DNA from: Lineus longissimus
Taxonomy: Eukaryota > Nemertea > Pilidiophora > Heteronemertea > Lineidae
Assembly (NCBI RefSeq): GCF_910592395.1
Contig: NC_088316.1
Span: 248,001 to 312,000 of the forward strand
Length of the DNA stretch: 64,000 nt
Direction: 5' to 3'
Part shown: piece after piece, positions 36,778 through 47,879 of the stretch
Numbering within the stretch: the first letter of the stretch is position 1
Layout: the number at the start of each line of letters is the position of its first letter
Translations under genes and position numbers: made by a program
The notes under the pieces: model-generated
Told to the model about the DNA's origin: nothing
The model's database searches: none
What the model saw: the letters and a program-made list of their open reading frames with translations, nothing else

Positions 36778-37809
36778 CCTGTTGATCTTACCAAACTTGA
36801 ACTATTCAACCAGGCAATCTCTCCTCAATGAATGTGCTAAAATTATTCTGGAGGCCGTTAGTCGTCTGTTGTATTATAATTTCTATCATCCAACAAGTGA
36901 TTCTCCCGCAACACTTGAATTAGACCACAACGAGAAGAACACTATTTCAACAGAATTCATTGATCAATAAGAGCCATCTATGGGAGAGTGACATCATTAA
37001 AGTGTCCATCCTAATGACAGTGAAAATATTTCTTTGGTTGTTCGTCTGCAACCTGCAATGATAATTGCTGTTATGTGCAGCAAAAGATCGCTAGTCTGCG
37101 GGTAAAACCAGTTTACGTTGATGACAGGTTGTGACAATCACTGATTACTGACGCAGGCACCTCAGGTTACCATGACAACAGGACAAGTTTTGTCTCACAT
37201 GCGATCATGTCAGTCATCATGGTCACCATTTAAATTGTTAATGTGGGGTGCTTAACTTCCTCAATCAGAATTTAAGATTTGTGGCCTTGCACGCCTGTTT
37301 ATTGCTTGGTTTTACCGGCTCAGCGGCTGACCACCTTTACGAATGTGGTCTATTTTCATTATTTTTGGTTTAGGCCAACTTATCGGGCAGGCATTGATTG
37401 AGGGATAACCCCCCGCCCCATGCCGTATGGACTGCAAAGTTCACAGCCAAAAAAAGGTCATTCGACATTACATTGGTTGACTATAGTATTAGAAGCGCCA
37501 TTGTTCAATGGACTTGCAGGCCTAGTTGAATGCGATCACAAACTACGTCTTTTCCAATCAGGGATTGTAAGTTTTAACCCAAACTGTAGCTACCAACTCA
37601 CATGCTCATGCTAACCCCGACCCCCACCCACATGGACCACACCTACAACACAGTATAAAAAAATGTACAAGTGCATCACAATACATTGTATACCTGTAGC
37701 CTATCGTACATCATCAATGAACGAAAACTTTGCTTCAACCTCAAGGAAAAACAGCAATAAAAACCATGAAAAGAGAGATCAAATACGTTTGCGTACAGCC
37801 CAAACTTAC

Positions 37810-37837
37810 CACAACAAACTCTATCGCCAACTTGCAG
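37810..37837 (-). other. candidate 28-bp untranslated exon of the - strand tetraspanin
   Basis: On the - strand a strong branch/acceptor (gtaactaactttttttcag) and a strong donor (gtaagtttgg) bracket 28 bp. It lies upstream of the ATG-proximal 5' UTR acceptor, so it could be a leader exon. No transcript evidence. Confidence 0.3.
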
Positions 37838-37929
37838 CTGAAAAAAAGTTAGTTACGACTAAAAGTGGTGTTTACTCACATAAATTGTTCCCTAAAATTT
37901 TGAACGGGTAGTCCAAAGATAAAGCACTA

Positions 37930-38110
37930 CAAAGCACAGTGCATGCAGGGCGCGGTTTGCTTTGGTGATTGCGTAACATCACCGACCAATCAAAATTGAC
38001 CTCTTATCCGGAAAACCTCATTCGCTCAACTAGTGCCATCTGGGGAATTAGTGTAGAACTATCCGTATTCGTCGTTTTGTCTCTTGTCACAACCACACTC
38101 CACAGACAGT
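37930..38110. promoter_or_regulatory. CpG-richer CCAAT-containing stretch, candidate promoter
   Basis: CG dinucleotides (gggcgcgg, attgcg, ttcgtcg) are denser here than in flanking DNA, and accaatca gives a CCAAT box near 37985. It lies next to the candidate leader exon at 37810-37837 and between the divergent tetraspanins. A guess from composition only. Confidence 0.3.
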
Positions 38111-38782
38111 GAAAACGAGATGTTTGATGATAATAGAGTCATCCAGCACCATCTATCAGGTCATAATCTTTCAGACAAGAGTAAGAGTTAAGATTCTCTT
38201 TTTGTCTATCAGTAATAACTGGTATCCTCTTCAGTTTTATGTTGTGTCATCTCATCTCATATGGGCATGTGTTTCCATATGTGCTATGCACCTGCCCATG
38301 TCAAATTAATTGTGATCTACCACTACCAGAGGTATTACGCCCTCAATAACCTCCGCATACTGGTTGGTGTAAGGAATTCTGAGGCGGTCTTGTGAGTCGA
38401 AAACATGAGGGTCAAGATGGCCAATGTCATGTGGACGGGGATCGTGGTAATGGAGAGAGGTGATCCATCGGCTTTTCCAACAGAAACTCCTCAATGGTGG
38501 ATTAAGAACATTCTGAGCATCAAACAGATGACCTCCTGATTATAAATCTGACATTGCAACGATCCACTAGGTCCAAGAAGCTGTAACACAAAGCTGTTAA
38601 CATCTCATCAGGGCCCTGGTGAGGTTTATTCAATTTTATTTCCATTACAGATAATCATTTGCACCAACGGACCAGACAATTACACTCAAATACATAATGG
38701 GTTACGTAGGGCCCTTAATTTAATTGACAGCTGTCCAACGTAAAAGGGCCTAATCCTTGCAAACCTGCGCTTTGGCTTTCAG

Positions 38783-38823
38783 TGGAGGAAGGACAGTCGA
38801 CATACGTTTCGGGACAGTACAGC
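38783..38823 (+). other. candidate untranslated exon of the + strand tetraspanin
   Basis: ggctttcag precedes and gtgagtacc follows this 41-bp segment, upstream of the 5' UTR acceptor at 39981. Only splice-site evidence. Confidence 0.25.
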
Positions 38824-40008
38824 GTGAGTACCAAGATTAGCAAGCATTTACTTTCATTTGCAAGATTGGGAGTCATTTTTGAGCAAAAGATATTGGAGCC
38901 AATTCCTTACCTGATTGTTGTGGATACTTTTTTTGATATTAATATTTGTGTATCATTTATCCATGCTGGATTGTGAGTACATAACTTATAGGCGTGGCAT
39001 TTGAGGACACTTCTTTCTGTTTTTGGTTCCTGGTGTCTTGACTGAACTCTCAGGCATGTCAGGAATGATCCATGGCTCTGGTCTCTGATAGCATCCACTT
39101 GTTTGAACCTCTGTCTCTGATAATGCAATATCCTGTCTTTCATTTGAATCTCCTGATTGTGGTGCTTCTCATATAAAGTAAACATGTCTCTGTGTTGTGC
39201 TATGTTGGTTCTGATGCCTTAAATTGTGATCCTGTGAAAGTTTCCCCTCCAAATCTTCTCATATTGTCAGTCTGTCGGACAAACACTTTGGCTGACTTTC
39301 TTTTTTGTTCAGTTTTTTGACAAACTAAGTAGTTTGCTGACTTGCAAAAGTAAAGAAGAACACTTCAAGAGGTTCTATAAATACCTTATCCCTGGATCAG
39401 TATAACCCTGAAGTTTTGTACATAACATTATTGCAAGTTGGTATTGAAGCTATAAAGGGCAAGTACAGGTCAAAAATGTAGAAAAATAACAAAATTGAAG
39501 AACATAATGACTAATGTAAAGATTATTTACTAACTATTGTGAACAGAAATATTCATTTTTAAGTTTTTAAGTTTCTTTGCACTTTTACTGTGTTGCAATT
39601 TTGCAATTTTTCATTGTTTGATTGTAATTTCCATCCAGCCCAAATATGTCTTATGAGGACAAAGTCACAACCAGATTGGTTGGCTAAAACCACTTCAGTA
39701 GGCCTATTCTGAGAATTGTGGATGTTAATGGGTTAATATATGACAATGGGATAATAAGGTGTGAGAAGATGGTGCATGTTTGGTGGACATGATTCTATAC
39801 AACCATCCAAGGGTTTTCTTGTCTTTCTAATGGGTCATTTTCTGCCTCAGTGAGCCAGTAGGGGCTTCCTTCACTGCTTGTGTCTTTCAATCTAGGACAG
39901 TAATCTGCACGCTAGTCTTTGCATACAGCATAGAGCTATTGACTTGTACTTTTATGATAACTTTGATATTTGTCTTTGCAGATATAAAAGACTTATCTAA
40001 ACAGAGCA

Positions 40009-40074
40009 ATGGCAGTTGGTTGTTGTGCGAACTTCGTGAAGTACACACTGTTTGTGTTCAACTTGCTCATATTT
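40009..40074 (+). CDS. tetraspanin (+ strand) coding exon 1
   Basis: MAVGCCANFVKYTLFVFN and onward, 22 codons, donor gtgagt. The exon starts at 39982 after tttgcag, leaving a 27-bp 5' UTR piece before the ATG. Confidence 0.93.
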
Positions 40075-43000
40075 GTGAGTATAATGATGTCGCTTTGTCT
40101 CTGGTTTCCTCCTACCTTGCTCGAAAAATTTATTCTTCAATTCTGTTCGATCACACAAAACTTGAAAGGTGCTTCAGGTGAACTCATGAAATTAGTCATG
40201 ACCTTCACAGTCATCTTTAATTCCAGATCGGTGGAGTAGCCCTGCTTGCTGCTGGAGTCTGGGTTGCCGTTGACACTAGTGGTGCCACTGCCACCCTTGC
40301 CTCCTTCCTCGGTTCTTCATCCTACGCGACTGCCGCTTACGTCCTGATCGTGTGTGGTGCTGTCATCCTCATCCTTGGCTTCCTGGGATGCTGTGGAGCG
40401 ATTAGGGAGAGTCGATGCTTGCTGGGAACTGTAAGTAGATTGCGTTTGTGTTAGGAAAACGCCATCTCTGTTTTCATGGTATCTTGGATGAAAGTGTCCA
40501 TGATATGTTTTAAGTCAATGCAGTGTGATTACTATACCCTTTACAATAAAGTGATGGCTTCTTCCTGTTGTTCCAGTTCTTTGCTCTCGTCCTCCTCATC
40601 TTCCTTGTCCTCCTGGTCGGTGCCATCCTGGCCTTCGTCTTCAAGGACACCGTCACCTCATTCCTCAAAACATCCATGGAACAATCTCTCAAGGAAAAAT
40701 ATGGTGTCGCTGGGGAACAGGGAAGCACAGATGCATGGAATGCTGCTCAGGAAAATGCAAGTATCGCATCGCCTGCTATTTTGAGAAAATGTGAAAAAAT
40801 ATTTTTTGAGAAAGTAGGAATGAGTATATAAATAATCCAAAATGTCATGGTACCGGCCATCAAAACTTGATGATCAAAACCTTTCCAACAAATGGTCACG
40901 TTGGTAGGTTTTGATAATGAGACTGCTTATGACTACCACTAGGTTTGTTTTCTTGTTTCCCACTTGGACCTGTGAGCTACCCGGGAGATCAAGCACCAAG
41001 CTAAAGAAAGTATCATGCAAATATTCAACTCAATTACTTTTTTTCAGTTCCAATGTTGTGGTCTTGCTGGCGACTATAAATCAGGTGAATCCTGGTTGAT
41101 GTGGAAGGACAGCACATGGGGAAAGATGCAAGGTATGTTGTTCATGATCTCCACAAATATGTCAAATAACTCAATGAATGTCAAATAACTCAGGCATCCA
41201 GTTAACCATCAATGAGGTAGTAGATTTTTGAAACATCTCTGCAGATGGCACAACGAGGTGTGTTCCTTTTCAAGACTTCCTCATGAGCCTGGAAAAGGTT
41301 CACAATGCCAGCAGCCCCTCGTGGATTTAATGAGCAACTACCTCATTGAAGTGAGTGAAAGGATCCTCCTTCTCCAAATAGGTGCCCTTCCTTTTACTCG
41401 CTCAGTTCTTGACTTGAATTGTTGAGTTTGCATGTAATAGGATGGGACCCCCCCCCCTTCCTCCTGACACCTGATTGCTAAGAATTATAACAGGGTTTTA
41501 TTTCATTGAGATATTGCACCAGGAAACTGGAACCTAATTGGTCTTATTTTGTGGCCGCAGCCTGTCGAAATCCAACAGTATCATATTGATATGATTTTGC
41601 TCCATAAGTAATGGAACTAATAAGTTTTTCTTCCATTTCAGTTGCCAACAGTACAGGAGTCATGGTACCAGCCTCCTGCTGTATGAAGAGCAACACCACC
41701 ACGTATACAGATGAGATGAAGTGCCAGGGGAAGACCGTTGTTGCCGGAGCGCCACCTACTGCCAACCCACCAACTGCTGACAACCCAGACATGTACACCC
41801 AGGTAAACTATATATGAATGTGAATCAAAGCAGAATAGGGGTGAGGGTGCTGGGCTTATCATCAGATGGTCATGGGTTCATCTCTCAAACTCACAAACAT
41901 CTCATCTTGGTCTTCATGAGAGGACACCTAACCTTACATTACTTTCTCCTCTTAATGAGATGCAAAAACAGGCTCCTTGTACCCGTAACTAGCCTTTTAT
42001 TTATGGGGGGAGGGCAAACCCCCTTTTGTCCTCCATCAGTCTGAGTGTCAACCAGAATCTCCTGGAAAAACTTGTTTCTGGTGACCCTGGAGGGATATTT
42101 GAATTTCTCTAATCTCAGATTTTCAAAACTACAGTAATCTCTTTCTGTTTTTCAGGGCTGCTACGATCGAGTTGGGGATATCATCTCAGGCAACAGTGTC
42201 CTTCTTGGTATCATCGCAATTATGATTCTAATAGTTTTGGTTAGTATGATATTTGAATATTTCCAGTATACACCCTTTGTAGGCCTATGGCAACCAGTCA
42301 GTTTGCCCTGTTCGTTAGCATTCAATATTGAGTTGAGAGCCGAGCTTTTAACTAGGGTGTAATGTTAGCTGTATAAACAATATTGGACGATTTGTAATGT
42401 AAGATAGCAGAAAGACCCAAGAGGAAGGTGGAGACTCTGGAGAACACCGACACACTCGTTGCCTTCTCTGTCACAGCCTGGGTATATCGGGAATCGAACC
42501 CGGGCACTCCGAGGTGATAAACGCTGATGTCTCCACTGACCATACCATGTGAAGCATGTCTCCACTGACCATACCATGTGAAGCATGTCTCCACTGACCA
42601 TACCATGTGAAGCATGTCTCCACTGACCATACCATGTGAAGCATGTCTCCACTGACCATACCATGTGAAGCATGTCTCCACTGACCATACCATGTGAAGC
42701 ATGTCTCCACTGACCATACCATGTGAAGCGTGTCTCCACTGACCATACCATGTGAAGCATGTCTCCACTGACCATACCATGTGAAGCATGTCTCCACTGA
42801 CCATACCATGTGAAGCATGTCTCCACTGACCATACCATGTGAAGCGTGTCTCCACTGACCATACCATGTGAAGCGTGTCTCCACTGACCATACCATGTGA
42901 AGCGTGTCTCCACTGACCATACCATGTGAAGCATGTCTCCACTGACCATACCATGTGAAGCATGTCTCCACTGACCATACCATGTGAAGCATGTCTCCAC

Positions 43001-43669
43001 TGACCATACCATGTGAAGCATGTCTCCACTGACCATACCATGTGAAGCGTGTCTCCACTGACCATACCATGTGAAGCATGTCTCCACTGACCATACCATG
43101 TGAAGCATGTCTCCACTGACCATACCATGTGAAGCATGTCTCCACTGACCATACCATGTGAAGCATGTCTCCACTGACCATACCATGTGAAGCGTGTCTC
43201 CACTGACCATACCATGTGAAGCATGTCTCCACTGACCATACCATGTGAAGCATGTCTCCACTGACCATACCATGTGAAGCATGTCTCCACTGACCATACC
43301 ATGTGAAGCATGTCTCCACTGACCATACCATGTGAAGCATTGGCATATGATATCAAACGACTCCTCACAAGGCTATGCGGACATGGATAAATTACTGAGA
43401 TGCATAATGAATAATGAATATAGAAAAAACAGGATAACAGAGCAGGTAACAGATTGTAACTGCAAGGTTGGAGGTGACCAAAACAGCTGTACAACAGTTT
43501 CGAACGACAAAGTAACATCCAGAGAGTGACATGTTCTATCATCTGACTGAATGTCTGTCATTCTGTTAATACATTATCCTACTATCTTCAGCTGATGGCC
43601 ATGATTTTCTCCATGTGGCTGTGTCGCAGGGTCACATACGCCACCTATACCCAGACAAGTACAACGTAA
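40009..43669 (+). CDS. CD63/CD9-like tetraspanin, paralogue of the 21.8-31.4 kb gene
   Basis: Exons are 40009-40074, 40227-40430, 40577-40756, 41048-41132, 41642-41802, 42156-42239 and 43592-43669, giving 285 aa. It has four membrane segments, LGCCGAIRESRCLLGT after TM2, and a large loop with C153-C154-G155, SCC (191-192), C206 and C234. Sequons are at 181 and 196. The cytoplasmic tail after TM4 is short: LCRRVTYATYTQTSTT. Every intron sits at the same position and phase as in the - strand paralogue, and long stretches are identical or conservative (for example the LLVGAILAFVF TM3 core). The pair arose by duplication with inversion and is transcribed divergently. Intron 3 needs a GC donor. 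The exact tetraspanin subgroup is unresolved. Confidence 0.93.
40227..40430 (+). CDS. tetraspanin (+ strand) exon 2
   Basis: 68 codons, IGGVALLAAGVWVAVD to LGCCGAIRESRCLLGT. Acceptor ttccag, donor gtaagt. Confidence 0.95.
40577..40756 (+). CDS. tetraspanin (+ strand) exon 3, GC donor
   Basis: 60 codons, FFALVLLIFLVLLVG to AWNAAQEN. The only junction that keeps frame with the CCG exon uses GC (gcaagt at 40757); the paralogue has GT at the same place. Confidence 0.9.
41048..41132 (+). CDS. tetraspanin (+ strand) exon 4: CCG motif
   Basis: FQCCGLAGDYKSGESW and onward; acceptor ttttcag, donor gtatgt, ends in phase 1 as in the paralogue. Confidence 0.94.
41642..41802 (+). CDS. tetraspanin (+ strand) exon 5
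   Basis: ANSTGVMVPASCCMKSN through KCQG to a Pro/Ala/Thr-rich stretch and NPDMYTQ. Acceptor tttcag, donor gtaaac. Confidence 0.93.
42156..42239 (+). CDS. tetraspanin (+ strand) exon 6: TM4
   Basis: GCYDRVGDIISGNSV then LLGIIAIMILIVL. Acceptor ttcag, donor gttagt. Confidence 0.93.
42390..42545 (-). mobile_element. tRNA-derived SINE-like element (approximate ends)
   Basis: Read on the - strand: an A-box-like TGGTCAGTGGAGACATC, then a B box GGTTCGATTCC (42490-42500) inside a TpsiC-type stem-loop (CCGGGTTCGATTCCCG), followed by about 100 bp of non-tRNA sequence. A/B spacing and order fit a tRNA-derived RNA polymerase III promoter. The ends are not defined by clear target-site duplications. Confidence 0.6.
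42527..43340. repeat. 29-bp minisatellite, about 28 copies
   Basis: The unit contains catgtctccactgaccatac; the only common variant is gcgtgtc for gcatgtc. It abuts the SINE-like element, and each unit carries the same A-box-like TGGTCAGTGGAGACAT on the - strand. Long repetitive open frames on the - strand here are artefacts. Confidence 0.97.
43592..43669 (+). CDS. tetraspanin (+ strand) terminal exon
   Basis: Acceptor atcttcag, LMAMIFSMWLCRR then VTYATYTQTSTT and TAA 43667-43669. The stop sits in acgtaagt, which looks like a donor; splicing there would bypass the stop, but the natural TAA end is preferred. Confidence 0.85.
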   Translation: MMAMIFSMWLCRRVTYATYTQTSTT

Positions 43670-45521
43670 GTATGAAGCATGCTGATGAAAACAGCGATAT
43701 TAACGCCTGTGAAATCCGTACTAAGAACCCCTCTGATTTCGAACCAAACATGGAAGAAATACTTCTTGTAGTTCCCCAACAATGTGTACAAAATATTAAC
43801 AAATGGACTACAATTTGAGTTTGGTCAACATAAAGAAAGCTTGTCAAAATCAGAATTGTGTCTCTTGCATAACATTACAAGACCCTTACCCACTCAAGGT
43901 GCCCTGTATGCCTATATTTATGTATGGTAAAAGGGGCCACCTCTTCTAAAACTAGTGCAGGGGTTGATCAGCCCACGTACAACTCCCTACATGAACTGTT
44001 TGGGAAGGTCTAATGCCTAATTAAACAAGAATGCCTGTTGTTGACAGTCCAAACTTGTTTAGAATTTATAACATGGTCAAATGATCTGTAAAGGGCCTAT
44101 TGTTCTCAGGGCCTACTGTCTTACAAGACTTCTGGCCTGGATCACCCCTTGTTCATTGGCCAGTGCCTTATATGACTTTTGTTTTAATCTAAAACTAGAA
44201 GGCACTCCTCTCCTTTCCAAAATGCCATTCATCGATTCTCGATTCTCTTTGGGACAAATGAGTGACTGATTAACCTATTCATGTGAAATAGTTGTAGGCC
44301 CTTTACCACTTTGGCCTTGTACTCTCCTTCGAGTTAACATATTCTGGGGTGATCTGCCCTGGACTTGTGCCATGTTTGTTGAAAACCCTGGATATGCAGG
44401 TCTGAACCTAAAGTGAAATAGAAATACAAGCCAGGAAGGAAAAGATGTCTTGTGACATCTTGTGCCCTAAGATAGAACTCAGTGTCCTAATTTGAATGTT
44501 CTGGTCGAGAAAGAGGTGTTTTAATTTCCTAAACTCATGGTCAATTTCAAATATAATTTCTCCATACAAAAAGAATAAGAACATTCCTCTCTCCATTACA
44601 GAAGAAGTGCCTAAGCCCCCACTGCCCACCACTACTTGACACTGACCCAAAGGAAAACATGTATCATACTTTGAACATTTGGAAAGGAAAACAAATCAAT
44701 GTCAGAACTGCAAATAACTTTTGCTCAAGTAAAAACCAGCACCTGCCTCTAAAGCATAAGATAATGGATTTGGATACTGTGTGAGATTGTGAATTGCACT
44801 TTCACTGATATGTAGCTGAATCTTGGATGGATGTCACAGTACAGAACATCTATTTTGGTATCTGTCTTCATAAGTGTGGCAGTGAACTGTGGCCAATTTG
44901 AATGATCTGCCATGATTACTGTAAGTACAGTCAGGAGCCACCATGACCTTCAAATTGAAGTGCCATTTGGTTTTTGACTGAGACAAACACATCAATGCAG
45001 GATGATTCGTCCCTGTCTTACAAACCTTAGATTTTTAGATTGTGATTGAGAAGGCAGACAGCTGATAATGGGACTAATATTGTGGTCTTTGTGCAATATG
45101 AATGTAAAATATCACGAGGCACTTTGCACATCTAACATGGTAGCAATAGACATCATTAGTTTGTTCTGGGATGACGACTTCAATACAATGTCACCTGTCT
45201 CGACCAAAGTGTATTGACATCGTGCATTAGCAGAATAAAATAGAGAGTAGCATTAGAGATTGTTAGTTTAGATGTTAGTTTTAATGCCGATGGGCACCAG
45301 CTGTCTTTTGGTCGATGAGACTGTAATGGATGTATATTTTTGCACTTTTGAAATAAATTAACGTTCTCTCGTAATTGATAGTCTTCAAGTCATTCCTACT
45401 CTTCCCAGCGTTTATTTTTATACATCAGTAATAAGGAGGAGAAACTGAGCGGGGAGTGATTTCATGCTTTAGTTCGTCTCTTGCACGCCAGAGTTAGATT
45501 CACAGCCCCTCGACTAACAGT
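43670..45521. other. 3' UTR of the tetraspanin and spacer
   Basis: No coding exon or repeat array is recognised. Confidence 0.45.
45352..45357 (+). terminator. candidate poly(A) signal of the + strand tetraspanin
   Basis: AATAAA about 1.7 kb after the stop, followed by a T-rich stretch. No recognised gene lies between. Confidence 0.4.
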
Positions 45522-45851
45522 GCGCTAAAGGAGGTCCCGACCACCTATAGTGAAACGGCTTACCGGCGTGTCTGTGACGTCATTGGCAACAAAATTCAAT
45601 TCGGTCTTCATAACAACGCCGGTGGCTACCAGAGTTTCGATTCGGGGAAAGTGCCTATTGTCATTTGGCCTATACCTCCGATAGGCATTGATAACCCTAT
45701 AGGAGTTACGATTCGGTCGGCCCAGGTGTCTGATGATGGTGTCCATAATTATAATATTCGAAACCACCAAGGCCCCTCTGCCTCAAAGGAGGTGCCAATG
45801 TCAGATCTGTGGTATAATACTTTTCACTTGGTTGTCAACATCTGCGTCTGA
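45522..45851. other. segment open on both strands, no family recognised
   Basis: On + the frame runs open through VCDVIGNKIQFGLHNN to a stop at 45849-45851; on - an 81-codon ATG frame covers 45525-45770. CpG is higher than in the surroundings. Without splice sites or motifs I cannot say which, if either, is coding. It could be a decayed transposon or an orphan exon. Confidence 0.25.
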
Positions 45852-47821
45852 TGGATCACAAAGGAAGAATATCCTTCCATCTGTGTGTGACAAAGTCACT
45901 CTTGGGAGCCTGAGCCATGCATTTTATAACTTGATTTGGAATTGGAATGTTCAGACAGCAGCTGAAGCACACATGTCGAACCGTTCAAGGAAAAAGCACA
46001 AAATTGAGAAAGAAGTGATTTTACAATATTCACAGGTTTATTACACATTCTGCTCAGGCATAAAAACATTAAGATGGGGATTAAAACTGCACGCAAATCA
46101 AAGAAAGCAGTAAAAGGACATGCAAAACTGAAAATTAGCATGTTGGATTCATATCAGTGGCTACTGAAACATTCTCAACTGATAAAATAAAAGCAATGTC
46201 GTGACAGTTCTGATCTGTTTTTATGACTTCCAATGAGAGACTTGCATGCAAATTAAAAGGCAACAGGCTGTTTGCTAAAAGCAAGATTGCATCGATTTTT
46301 TAAGATTACCATTTTTTTCTTCCCCAGATGCTCACATTGTGTTCATTGATTACATGATCAAGACAAGTGAGCCAGTGCAGTTCAGGATACATATCTATTT
46401 ACACAAGACAGGCATATAGATTCACAATTAGTTCATGACTGGCAGGTCCACTACCAGACCAATTTCCAAGGTGAAAAATGTGGGCAAAATCAGACTGAAA
46501 ACCAGGACAACCAACAGAGTTTATAGGGAGAGGCAAGGTGGCCATGAAAGATGTGACAGCATAGTGGAAGGAAACGAGGAGAAAGCTGTTATCAGTAACA
46601 TTTGCAGTGGTGTAGAATGTGTGGGCCACACTAAACCATTAACAACCAACATACAGAGACCCTGGAACTTTGATTCACTAAAGACATTGTAACAAGGAGA
46701 ACCCAAACAAATTGGAACCAGCACAGTTAACACTGTCAAGTTCATTGCAGTAAAATCAAGAAGTCACATGGGACTGATTTTATACCAAGCGCAATTTTCA
46801 CAGGCACTGGACTTTGGCCATTGGTTTATCTCGTTAAGTTGTCGGAAAAAACAATGCCGGTGAAAATTGCTTAGTACGATGAAAAACGGTCACACAGACT
46901 ACAGAACACTACGACTTTACTCTTGGGGCAAACGGCAGCTTTGACAGGAATGTCCATTGAAAACCAACTTGATTGTACTGCAATGAACTTGGCCAAAATT
47001 CAGTTTGCTGTGTCAACTGCATCGGCAGTATGTTAACAATGTGTAGAATCTTGGGCAGTTGGACTACGATCAACAAAAAGCTATATACAAAACATAGGGA
47101 TTTGAAATTAAATTACGTCTACAATCCATATGCCGATAATATTAGAAACAAATATTTACAAAAATAGTCATTTTGAATTCTGCCTCTCGCAAGGAGACTT
47201 TAGTATCTACACAAAAAGAAGCGAGACAGAAAATCGTGACGGGTATAAAGGGCAGCCACAAGTAACAGGTTTACAATCACACCATAATAGAATAAGATAA
47301 AGCAAGCCACAGGCTCATAGACATGATTGCAACCTTGAGAATTGCACGATTGATTTTGAAATTGATGCAGACTGCCGCAACGACTTTGCAACTCGTAGGG
47401 TAAAGACCTAAAATATGTCAAATATGGCATCGCATCTTCGGCATATTGTCTGGAGTAAAAGACTGATCTGCGCACGACATGACGGTAAAAAGCATCGCCA
47501 AATGCAGGAACCACTGTGTGTCATTTTAAAAGTCAGCTGAACAGACGATGACAGACACAACAAGTGGTGTATAAAAGTGCTAAAAAGTCCTTATGCCATT
47601 AAATACAGGTCAGACACCAAAACGTGCCTGCGAGTCCAACATGAAACTTGCAACAACAAAACAGTCAACTATTCCAATGTTTCCTCATTTCACATATCGT
47701 TGATTCGATCCAGATTTATTTCCTCGATGAAATACACATGATCTGGCCTCCTTGGCAGGACGGAAGTGATTCTACAACCAATTTGAGACTACGTCATAAC
47801 AATTTGACGGAGTAGATGAGC
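45852..47821. other. cyclin A 3' UTR and spacer
   Basis: Downstream of the cyclin A stop on the - strand. No other gene is recognised. Confidence 0.45.
46037..46042 (-). terminator. CCNA: candidate poly(A) signal of cyclin A
   Basis: AATAAA on the - strand, about 1.8 kb past the stop. Other hexamers may be used. Confidence 0.35.
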
Positions 47822-47879
47822 TCATTGCATCATCACAGGTAACTGTGTGGGTGGGGTGAGGGAGGAAACATTGTGGAAT
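47822..47879 (-). CDS. CCNA: cyclin A terminal exon
   Basis: [18 protein letters not shown], stop TGA 47822-47824. Acceptor tttttcag. The (K)FHNVSSL start parallels the KYHGVSLL end of vertebrate cyclin A2. Confidence 0.88.

Larger units (their letters stand above)
31420..39981. other. region between head-to-head tetraspanins
   Basis: Holds a 21-bp array (32562-32792), a 12-bp repeat (36715-36777), a CpG-richer stretch around 37930-38110 with a CCAAT motif, and candidate untranslated exons for both flanking genes. Both tetraspanins have a 3' splice site just before their ATG, so 5' UTR exons must lie in this interval or beyond. No protein gene is recognised; an open frame on the - strand at 35271-35507 (78 codons after an attttag acceptor-like site) has no known motif. 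Confidence 0.5.
42240..43591. other. last intron of the + strand tetraspanin
   Basis: Occupied mainly by a tRNA-like SINE on the - strand and the 29-bp minisatellite. No alternative last exon like those of the paralogue is found here. Confidence 0.6.

Noticed and set aside
37663-37911. 82-codon + frame rich in Lys/Asn/Arg
   Set aside because: No family match, and it overlaps a better-supported splice-site pair on the other strand.
42481-42545. A functional tRNA gene on the - strand
   Set aside because: The TpsiC arm and B box are good but the acceptor and anticodon stems do not pair convincingly; better explained as a SINE head.
42352-43542. Frames of 291-396 codons with repeated HMVWSVE-type units
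   Set aside because: Translation of the 29-bp array inside a tetraspanin intron; the frame rotates with each unit and several phases are open.
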